From Spirochaetales bacterium (lineage in GTDB: Bacteria; Spirochaetota; Spirochaetia; DSM-27196; PWMO01): a DNA stretch of 7,103 nt. The translations under genes and the position numbers were made by a program. The notes below the pieces were generated by a model. It made no database searches and was not told where the DNA came from. It was given only the letters and a program-made list of their open reading frames with translations. Position 1 is the first letter of the stretch. Each line of letters begins with the position of its first letter. Shown here piece after piece: positions 1 to 6,082 of the stretch. Location of the stretch: assembly GCA_007123465.1 (NCBI GenBank), contig SKLB01000020.1, forward strand, positions 1 through 7,103. The letters run 5' to 3'.

Positions 1-19
1 CGCGGCAAGCGCAGGCCAA

Positions 20-1132
20 TCAGTAGCGGCACTCTTCCGCGGCGGCAACCATTGTTCGCAGTTTTTCGACGGGTGTCTCAAAGAAATGGTCCGAGCAGGC
101 GCAGATGTAGCCCCCATCTTTCCCGACCGTTTCAAACAGTTTGTGGACAGTGGAGCGCACGTGGTCGTCTGGAGCTTCCAGATCATTGAACTGATCCACA
201 CCCCCAATCAGCGCAAGGCGGCTGCCGATTTTCTGCTTGAACTGCCACGGTTCCTGATTTCCGCCGACACTCGGTGGAGCGAGAGTCTCGGAGACGTCGG
301 CACCATTCGCCACGATGTGCTCCTCTATACCGTAGGTGCCGCCGCAGGTGTGGTAGGTGACCAGAAAACCGGCGTCGTGCAGAGCGTCGTGCACTTTGCG
401 GTCGTACGGTAAGCAGAAATCTCGATGAAGGTCCGGCGATATCAGCGTTGACGATGCAGCACCACCGCCGGTCTCAATCAAGTCAAATCTGGCGCCCCGC
501 ATGGATTCCACAAAGTCAAGCTTCTTGTTCATGAGGATCGTCAAGAAGCGATGCACCCAATCGGGTTTGTCAAACGTTGCCAGAATGAGCTCATTGATGT
601 CATATAAGCACGCCGAATGCTGCCAGCAGCCGGCCTGGTCACCCCAGACAAACCCACGCAGGATGCCGGAATCGCCAACCTCGTCGTACTTCTTCTGCAC
701 CGGGGCAAGGTTCAAGCGAGGAACCGGCATATACTTATCGATCAGTTCGATGTCTTCATCGTGCTTGATCATGTACTCGGTAATCCACGTGGTCTTGCGG
801 TTACCTGCGGTCTTGTAGGTGAGCTCTCCACCCGGTGTGGTAATGGTATGGTGCGTAATCCGGTTATCGGGGTCCGTACTGACCGCAACCGGATCATCTT
901 TCCATTGATTGGTATTCAGTTTGGTATAGTCCGCGTCAACAAGCCAGAATTGGGCCATATCCTCGAAGTACTGAATCTGCGCGTCAAATCCAACGTCTTT
1001 GCACGCCTCCAGGTCCGACATCCCGTTCATGTACTTGTCCAGGTGGTATCCCTGCCACTGATGAATTGAAATTGGCAGCCGATCAGGCTTCTCCCGGTTG
1101 AGCGCCAGAAGCATTCTTTCTTTTGATGTCAT
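20..1132 (-). CDS. URO-D superfamily protein, probable cobalamin-type methyltransferase (copy A)
   Basis: Complete 370-residue cytosolic protein of the uroporphyrinogen-decarboxylase-fold superfamily. The opening (TSKERMLLALNREKPDRLP) is the usual start of this family. Near residue 220 lies an IETGGGAAS segment followed by SPDLHRDF. A YHTCGG motif places H261 and C263 as the H-x-C pair that binds zinc in MtaA/MtbA-type methyltransferases. The C-terminal GGYICACSDHFFETP carries C344 and C346, either of which could be the third ligand. The RQAGR segment of true HemE is absent, so heme synthesis is unlikely. It is the last gene of the cluster, 66 bases after the binding protein. The ATG is supported by an AAGGAGG ribosome-binding site at 1140-1146, 7 bases upstream. 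A methyl-transfer role on the imported compound is inference; the family assignment is firm, the substrate unknown. Confidence 0.88.
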   Translation of the reverse strand: MTSKERMLLALNREKPDRLPISIHQWQGYHLDKYMNGMSDLEACKDVGFDAQIQYFEDMAQFWLVDADYTKLNTNQWKDDPVAVSTDPDNRITHHTITTPGGELTYKTAGNRKTTWITEYMIKHDEDIELIDKYMPVPRLNLAPVQKKYDEVGDSGILRGFVWGDQAGCWQHSACLYDINELILATFDKPDWVHRFLTILMNKKLDFVESMRGARFDLIETGGGAASSTLISPDLHRDFCLPYDRKVHDALHDAGFLVTYHTCGGTYGIEEHIVANGADVSETLAPPSVGGNQEPWQFKQKIGSRLALIGGVDQFNDLEAPDDHVRSTVHKLFETVGKDGGYICACSDHFFETPVEKLRTMVAAAEECRY

Positions 1133-1139
1133 CCAAGAG

Positions 1140-1146
1140 CCTCCTT
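1140..1146 (-). promoter_or_regulatory. Ribosome-binding site of the downstream URO-D gene, partly inside a small hairpin
   Basis: AAGGAGG, 7 bases before the ATG at 1132, is a near-consensus Shine-Dalgarno sequence and fixes the start. On the minus strand it sits in AGCCT-GAAGG-AGGCT (1138-1152), a 5-bp stem with a 5-base loop, so part of the ribosome-binding site could be base-paired in the mRNA. Confidence 0.75.
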
Positions 1147-1154
1147 CAGGCTGC

Positions 1155-1183
1155 GGCGCCGGGCAATCTACGCACCCGACGCC
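1155..1183 (-). other. Strong intercistronic RNA hairpin after the binding-protein gene
   Basis: Read on the minus strand, GGCGTCGGG (1183-1175) pairs with CCCGGCGCC (1163-1155). This gives nine consecutive pairs, eight Watson-Crick and one U-G wobble, closed by an 11-base loop. It begins 15 bases after the TAA of the binding-protein gene. No run of U follows, so it does not look like a classic intrinsic terminator. Hairpins at this place, between a binding-protein gene and the next cistron, often protect the 3' end of the abundant binding-protein message; that role is inferred here. Confidence 0.6.
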
Positions 1184-1198
1184 TCATAAATCTCTTAC

Positions 1199-2383
1199 TT
1201 ACCACTGGGCAGGCATGAAGTCTTCAACATTCTCCTGAGTGATAACCTGCTTCGGGATGTAGAGCACGGGATCCACGTCCAGCCCGTTGAACCAGTCAAC
1301 AGCGGTCTTCAGCGCAACCGCGCCATCGGCCTCGGCCGACTGATAGGTTATCGCCAGTAGATCGCCATCCTGCACCATGTCCATACCGACCTTGCTGTTG
1401 CCCGCGGCAATCACCAGCACGTCCTCGCGCCCTGCACGCCGCAGCGCCTCAATGGTCCCGATTGCCTGCGCAGAGTCGTCCGCCAGACCGATGCCCGTCA
1501 GGCGGTCACCAAATCGGGTCAGCCAGTCGGAGACAACCTGCATGGTGGCCTCAGCCTCAAAGCCTGGAGCCTGCATATCGAGGGTCTCGATGTCTGGGGC
1601 ATACTCGGCAAGCTCCGTGATCGGACCATAGGTGCGTGCAAAGTACGGTGAGCCACCAGGTGCGTGACGAATATATGCCACACCACCGCTACGTCCCAGT
1701 TCATCCGCCCAGACCCTGGCCATCTCACGGAACTGGCCCCAGTCATCCGGTCCGGTCCACGCAATGGCATATTGCATTGCCTCTTCCTCGGGCAACATGT
1801 TACTGAGAATAATCGGTACGCCGGCGCGATTGACACGCCGCACCTGCTGAATAGCAACGCGGGCGTCCAGCGGGACAAGGATGATCATATCCGGCCGTTC
1901 ATTGATAGCTTCATCGAGCATCTGATTCTGCTCGGCGAGGTCCCAGTTCGGGGACAGCACCGTCAGGTCCATCGAATAGGCATCCGCAATCTTCTGCATC
2001 CCGTTGGAATAAGCGGTCAGGTAGGGATGATCGCCGTTGATTATGGCAATAACCCGTTTGCCAATTGCGCCGTCAGCCGGAGAATCGGGGATGTTGATCT
2101 TCTCCGCAACGCCCCACCCGAGGTACTCCATGTCATACCAGTGCAATGGATCGGTTTCCGGCAGCGACCGCGGATTATCCGGACGCGGAGGAACTTGCTT
2201 GCTGCTCAGTTCCGGCAGCAATGTCTGCCCGTCGGCAGAACGCAAACCAGATATGTCGACCTCGAGCGAGCGTTCGAGATTGTCTTCGGCAACCGCTGTA
2301 TCCGCTTCGGGGGCTCCGCCGGCGAAGGCCACCATTCCACCAGCCAGCATAAGTACCAGCGCTATAAGTCCTAATCGTTTCAT
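1199..2383 (-). CDS. Periplasmic sugar-type ABC transporter substrate-binding protein (Peripla_BP_4/RbsB-like)
   Basis: A 394-residue secreted receptor for the adjacent ABC importer. Residues 1-21 are a signal peptide (KR, hydrophobic core, cleavage probably after AFA at 19-21); there is no lipobox cysteine. Residues 22-107 are an extra N-terminal segment not found in ~300-residue RbsB, containing an aromatic-rich patch (HWYDMEYLGW, 81-90). The two-lobed binding fold runs from about 108 to 375: GKRVIAIINGDHPYL, the helix to 135, PDMIILVPLDA (164-174), AGVPIILSN (187-195), and GLADDSAQAIGTIEALRRAG (299-318). By eye, the residues where ribose-type binders have DR and GFDG read SNM and AAGNS here, so the ligand is probably not ribose. 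AAAGGAG at 2394-2400 precedes the ATG by 10 bases. Family confident, ligand unknown. Confidence 0.92.
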   Translation of the reverse strand: MKRLGLIALVLMLAGGMVAFAGGAPEADTAVAEDNLERSLEVDISGLRSADGQTLLPELSSKQVPPRPDNPRSLPETDPLHWYDMEYLGWGVAEKINIPDSPADGAIGKRVIAIINGDHPYLTAYSNGMQKIADAYSMDLTVLSPNWDLAEQNQMLDEAINERPDMIILVPLDARVAIQQVRRVNRAGVPIILSNMLPEEEAMQYAIAWTGPDDWGQFREMARVWADELGRSGGVAYIRHAPGGSPYFARTYGPITELAEYAPDIETLDMQAPGFEAEATMQVVSDWLTRFGDRLTGIGLADDSAQAIGTIEALRRAGREDVLVIAAGNSKVGMDMVQDGDLLAITYQSAEADGAVALKTAVDWFNGLDVDPVLYIPKQVITQENVEDFMPAQW

Positions 2384-2503
2384 CTGTTTCTATCTCCTTT
2401 GTTGATTCGATCGCATTTCAGTGCAACAATGCGTTGCCGGTTACCGGTTTCACCCGCATAACCAGCACGAGAGCTCTCCTGTCTAATACCGCGCCACACC
2501 TCC
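2384..2503 (-). other. 120-base intercistronic region before the binding-protein gene
   Basis: This gap separates the second permease stop from the binding-protein start, whereas the preceding genes overlap. It holds the AAAGGAG ribosome-binding site (2394-2400) and several small inverted repeats: GCAAC-GCATT-GTTGC (2423-2437), CCGG-TAA-CCGG (2437-2447) and a perfect 10-base palindrome GAGAGCTCTC (2469-2478). I do not see a convincing -35/-10 pair; TTGCAC near 2420 has no good partner. It may act as an mRNA processing or expression-setting spacer for the binding protein, which is inference. Confidence 0.45.
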
Positions 2504-3556
2504 TTATTCCTGAAGCTTCCGTGTCTTCAATGACGAAGCCACATTTTTGAGCTGCTGAGGATCCAACTCCTTCAGCAACTCCGGTCGCTGGCCCCGGATT
2601 CTCTCCTTCTTGTAGTTGGAATACGCTTCGTACAGGACTACCGAGGCGAGGATAACGCCGCTTGCGAGTATGCGAAACTCGCTTCCCACGCCAAAACGGT
2701 TCAAGCCGTTGAACAGAACAGTCAGCATCAATACGGCGATACCGCTGTAGAGAACCTGCCCCTTACCGCCGTTCATAGACGCGCCGCCGATGATGGTGGC
2801 CGCCACGATGATCATCAGGGAATTCACGCCCAGATCGGTGGTAGCGGAACTGATACCGATGGCAAACAGCGCTCCCGAAAGCGCAGCCGCGCAGCCGGAT
2901 ATAATGAACGCCCAGATCACGTAGGCATCAGCCTTGACCCCCGCAAGCCAGGCAGTCTCGCGGTTTCCACCAACCATATAGAAGTTTCTTCCAGGTTTTG
3001 TGCGCAGGAAGAATACCTCAAAGCCCACGATGACCAGAATCGTAATGATGACCCGCGGAGGAAAGAACAGCAGGATCGGATCCTCGAGGAAGTCCGCCAG
3101 GGCAAAATCGAGAGCACCGGTCACGTTCAGGGCTGCTCCGCCGGTGTAGACGTAGATTATGCCTTGAACGATAGTCAGAGTCCCAATGGTTACAATGAAA
3201 GAGTGGATCCTGGCCTTGGCGACCAGCAGCCCGTTTACCAGACCTACCACACCCCCGGCGGCAACCGCGGCTACGATAGCCCCCGACCAACCAAGATCCG
3301 GTCGGAACCCGATCACAAGCACCGCCCCGAGCGAGATGGTGGAACTGACCGAGAGATCCAGATGTCCGCAGATCAGAACGATGGTAAACCCAATTGCCGC
3401 CATGGCGTTGAGGCTGGCACTCTTCATTATGATGGTCATGTTGAACATGTTCAGGAACCGTGGTGCAAAGAGCGCCATAAACAGAAACACCAGTGCCAGA
3501 AGTAACAGGATCCGGTATCGGTTGACAAAAGTAACAACGTCAGTTTGACTAGGCAT
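2504..3556 (-). CDS. ABC transporter permease, RbsC/CUT2 family (second of two)
   Basis: A 350-residue inner-membrane permease. About ten hydrophobic segments are visible, including roughly 15-32, 92-113, 118-138, 168-184, 211-234, 266-287 and 292-309. Family motifs are the GHLDLSVSS loop (64-72, the usual GGIDLSVGS), GGNRETAWLAGV (196-207, the cytoplasmic loop that contacts the ATPase) and IIGGASMNGGKG (255-266). After the last helix comes a charged tail of about 40 residues (311-350), longer than in E. coli RbsC. An in-frame ATG at 3598 would give 364 residues, but I prefer the ATG at 3556: GGGAGGG lies at 3560-3566, and this start overlaps the previous gene by only 8 bases. It presumably pairs with the other permease to form the membrane channel. 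Confidence 0.92.
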   Translation of the reverse strand: MPSQTDVVTFVNRYRILLLLALVFLFMALFAPRFLNMFNMTIIMKSASLNAMAAIGFTIVLICGHLDLSVSSTISLGAVLVIGFRPDLGWSGAIVAAVAAGGVVGLVNGLLVAKARIHSFIVTIGTLTIVQGIIYVYTGGAALNVTGALDFALADFLEDPILLFFPPRVIITILVIVGFEVFFLRTKPGRNFYMVGGNRETAWLAGVKADAYVIWAFIISGCAAALSGALFAIGISSATTDLGVNSLMIIVAATIIGGASMNGGKGQVLYSGIAVLMLTVLFNGLNRFGVGSEFRILASGVILASVVLYEAYSNYKKERIRGQRPELLKELDPQQLKNVASSLKTRKLQE

Positions 3557-4547
3557 CGTCCCTCCCAAGCCGTCGCAGCGAGTTTGACTGGATGCCAACC
3601 GCGAGAATGAAGACAGCCCCGGTCACAATGGTCTGTGCAAAGGTATCGATGCCCATAAGTGTCATGACGTTTCTCATCAGGCCGATTACCAGTACGCCTC
3701 CGATAACTCCCACAATCGAGCCGCGGCCTCCAGCCAGTGTCACCCCACCAATCACCACGGCGGTAACGGCCGCAAAGTCGTAGCCTTCTCCCATGTAATA
3801 GGCGCCAACCCTTGAGAGTGACGTAAGGAATATTCCGGCCACCGCGGCGGTCATGGCGCAGATCAGAAACGCCAGTCCCACGTTGCGCGAGACGTTGATG
3901 CCGGACAACCGGGCTGCCTCAAAACTGGCGCCGGTTATCTGCAACTGGCGGCCAAAGCTGCTCTGCTTCATGACAAAATGGAGACCGATGGCGAAGGCCG
4001 CCAACACCACAACGGTCATCGGGATCACGCCGAGCAGATGGTAGCGGTAGAGGTTGACAAAATGCTGGCCCGCTCCGGTAGCGGCCCCTTCGACCTCGGG
4101 ATAGATCTGTCGGTTACTCCAGATCCAACGCATCAAGCCTCTGGTGACAAAGGCCATTGCGAGTGTCCATACAATCGGGTTGGCACGGAATTTTCCAATA
4201 ACGAATCCATTGATAAGGCCGATAAGCAACCCCACCAGCAGCCCGGTGAATATCGCCGCTACGATGCCAAACTGCAGCGCTTCAACCGCCATTACGCCGC
4301 TGAAGGCCATGGTTGTGGGAATTGAGAGATCCGCGAAGTGCCCCGAGTAGGTGACAAACGCGGCTCCAACCGCCACCAGCCCCAATATGGTCACTCCGCC
4401 AACAACACTCAACATATTGGCCGCCGAGAGAAAGCGCTCCGACACCATTACACCCACGATCAGCAGGATTGCAGCCAGAAAGTAGATGCCGAGTACGCTT
4501 ATCAGCACACTGAAACGGTTCTGGCGCAGCGTCCGATCCTCGCTCAT
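3549..4547 (-). CDS. ABC transporter permease, RbsC/CUT2 family (first of two)
   Basis: A 332-residue integral inner-membrane protein, the first of two permeases that would form a heterodimeric channel. Hydrophobic segments lie near 12-34, 47-67, 85-118, 125-140, 172-192, 223-243, 255-270, 277-296 and 302-320. Recognisable motifs are GASFEAARLSGI (206-217, the ATPase-contacting loop) and IGGVTLAGGRGSIVG (266-280). The normally invariant GGIDLSVG loop reads SGHFADLSIP (68-77), with one extra residue before DLS. A 376-residue version from an ATG at 4679 is rejected: its first 44 residues are arginine-rich, lie wholly inside the ATPase gene and resemble no permease start. The ATG at 4547 makes an ATGA overlap with the ATPase stop and has AAAGGGG at 4555-4561. 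Confidence 0.92.
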   Translation of the reverse strand: MSEDRTLRQNRFSVLISVLGIYFLAAILLIVGVMVSERFLSAANMLSVVGGVTILGLVAVGAAFVTYSGHFADLSIPTTMAFSGVMAVEALQFGIVAAIFTGLLVGLLIGLINGFVIGKFRANPIVWTLAMAFVTRGLMRWIWSNRQIYPEVEGAATGAGQHFVNLYRYHLLGVIPMTVVVLAAFAIGLHFVMKQSSFGRQLQITGASFEAARLSGINVSRNVGLAFLICAMTAAVAGIFLTSLSRVGAYYMGEGYDFAAVTAVVIGGVTLAGGRGSIVGVIGGVLVIGLMRNVMTLMGIDTFAQTIVTGAVFILAVGIQSNSLRRLGRDDA

Positions 4548-6082
4548 TCTGCGGCCCCTTTCTCGATTCCTTCGCCGTTTGCCAGCATAAGCAGCCGTTC
4601 TTCGGTTATCTCGGCGCCGCTGACCTCTCCAATGACGTGGCCCATACGTATAACCGCACAGCGGTCGGCGAGGCTGCAAACCTCGGGCAGGTCTGAAGAT
4701 ACCAGGATCACAGCGGTACCCTGCTGAGCCATCTGTTCTATTGTCCGATGAATCAGGACTTTGGCGTTGATATCTACACCTCGGGTCGGCTCATCGAGTA
4801 TCAGAATCTTCGGCTTCACAGCCAGCCACTTTGCCAGCAGCGTCTTCTGCTGATTGCCACCGGAGAGGTTGGCAACCGTTACAGAGTCCCTGGGAGGATA
4901 GATGTGCAGACGCTCTATCAGGGATTGCGTTATACGACGCGCGGCGCTGCTGTTATACCAGCCGTTCCGGCACAGACTCGGAATTGTCGATGCAACCACG
5001 TTATCCCTGACCGATAAGCGCAACGCCAGTCCGGAAAGCTTGCGGTCTTCGGTGAGGTACGCCAACCCCTCATCCACCATCTGGCGCATGCTCCTGGGGA
5101 CAACCGCGCGGCCTTCAAGATGCAGACTGCCGCGATCCACCGGATCAATTCCCATAATCGAGCGCGCAAGCTCGGTACGCCCGGCACCCGAGAGGCCGTA
5201 TAGCCCCAGGATTTCTCCGCTTCGTACGTGAAGGTCTATATTATGGAAGAAGCCGAAACGGGTAAAAGCCTCTATCCGCAGCGCCTGTTCACCGGGCTCA
5301 TGATCCCGCTGGCGAAAGAGCTCTTCGACGGCCTTCCCCACCATCATCTTCACCAGCTGCTCGGTAGTGGTCTGCGATGTCTGGCAGGTGTCGATCCGCC
5401 GGCCATCACGCAGAACAGTGACCCGGTCCGCAATACGAAAGATCTCGGGCAAATGGTGCGATATGTAGATAATTGCCAGGCCATTCTTCCTGAGACGCGC
5501 GATAGTATCGAAGAGTCGGTCGATTTCTTCTTTGGACAGCGCCGAGGTAGGCTCATCCAGTACCAGGATACAGGGGTTGCGCCCAAGAACCTTGGCTATC
5601 TCCACCAGTTGCGCTTCGTGCTGGCTGATCTCTTCTACCGCTATTCGTGGGTCAATATCGAGTCCGACGCGTGCGAGGTTTGACCTGGCGCGCTCGATCA
5701 GTGCGGTCCTGTCCACAAACAGCCCCTTGCGCCCGGGTAGACGGCCAACCAGAACGTTCTCGGCAATACTCAGGGGACCGGCCAGACTCAATTCCTGGTA
5801 CACCATGCCGATACCGTATTCCCGCGCAACCGCCGGGCTGTGAAGCTGCACTGCACGTCCATTGATAGATACCTGGCCTTCGTAGTCGTCAAACGCACCG
5901 GCCAGTATCTTCATCAGCGTTGACTTTCCCGCGCCGTTCTCGCCTATTACCGCGTGAACTTCGCCGGCGTAGGCCCGAAATGTGACGTTCTGAACCGCAA
6001 TTGTGCCGGGAAACGCCTTGGTGATGTTGGTCATCTCCAGAGCCAGCCCAATATCGTTTACTGCTGAGGAGTCTGTGCTCAT
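4544..6082 (-). CDS. Sugar ABC transporter ATPase with two fused nucleotide-binding domains (RbsA/CUT2 type)
   Basis: A 512-residue cytoplasmic ATPase that would power the two adjacent permeases; its length matches RbsA (~500). Domain 1 (about 14-250): Walker A GENGAGKST (47-55), Q-loop region VYQELSL (94-100), signature ISQHEAQ (152-158), Walker B ILVLDEPTS (172-180), switch histidine SHH (208-210). Domain 2 (about 265-500): Walker A GLSGAGRTE (296-304) with R302 in place of the lysine, LTEDRK (343-348), signature LSGGNQQK (406-413), Walker B ILILDEPTRGVD (426-437), and SSDLPE (462-467) in place of the H-loop. A degenerate second Walker A is normal for this family. It starts with an ATGA overlap on the upstream URO-D gene and has only a weak AGGA (6090-6093), which suggests translational coupling. 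Confidence 0.95.
   Translation of the reverse strand: MSTDSSAVNDIGLALEMTNITKAFPGTIAVQNVTFRAYAGEVHAVIGENGAGKSTLMKILAGAFDDYEGQVSINGRAVQLHSPAVAREYGIGMVYQELSLAGPLSIAENVLVGRLPGRKGLFVDRTALIERARSNLARVGLDIDPRIAVEEISQHEAQLVEIAKVLGRNPCILVLDEPTSALSKEEIDRLFDTIARLRKNGLAIIYISHHLPEIFRIADRVTVLRDGRRIDTCQTSQTTTEQLVKMMVGKAVEELFRQRDHEPGEQALRIEAFTRFGFFHNIDLHVRSGEILGLYGLSGAGRTELARSIMGIDPVDRGSLHLEGRAVVPRSMRQMVDEGLAYLTEDRKLSGLALRLSVRDNVVASTIPSLCRNGWYNSSAARRITQSLIERLHIYPPRDSVTVANLSGGNQQKTLLAKWLAVKPKILILDEPTRGVDINAKVLIHRTIEQMAQQGTAVILVSSDLPEVCSLADRCAVIRMGHVIGEVSGAEITEERLLMLANGEGIEKGAAE

Noticed and set aside
1..19. Terminator or next gene after URO-D A
   Set aside because: Only 19 bases remain; nothing can be supported.
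617..1069. Plus-strand open frame (150 codons) opposite URO-D A, and similar shorter ones throughout
   Set aside because: Shadows of the minus-strand genes; no domain-like sequence and no independent context.
1155..1183. Rho-independent terminator at the intercistronic hairpin
   Set aside because: The stem is strong, but the bases after it are GCAGCC rather than a U-run, and a co-directional gene follows within 22 bases.
1664..2374. Long plus-strand open frame (236 codons) opposite the binding-protein gene
   Set aside because: It is fully antisense to a well-supported gene, has no recognisable family sequence, and open antisense frames are expected from the codon bias of a GC-rich gene.
2401..2430. 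Possible sigma-70 promoter using TTGCAC before the binding-protein gene
   Set aside because: No acceptable -10 element lies at 16-18 bases; the match is not better than chance.
3557..3598. Upstream ATG at 3598 as the start of the second permease
   Set aside because: It gives a 50-base overlap and a non-family leader; the ATG at 3556 is directly preceded by GGGAGGG.
4548..4679. Upstream ATG at 4679 as the start of the first permease
   Set aside because: It would add 44 arginine-rich residues read entirely within the ATPase gene. The ATG at 4547 has a ribosome-binding site and the standard ATGA overlap.
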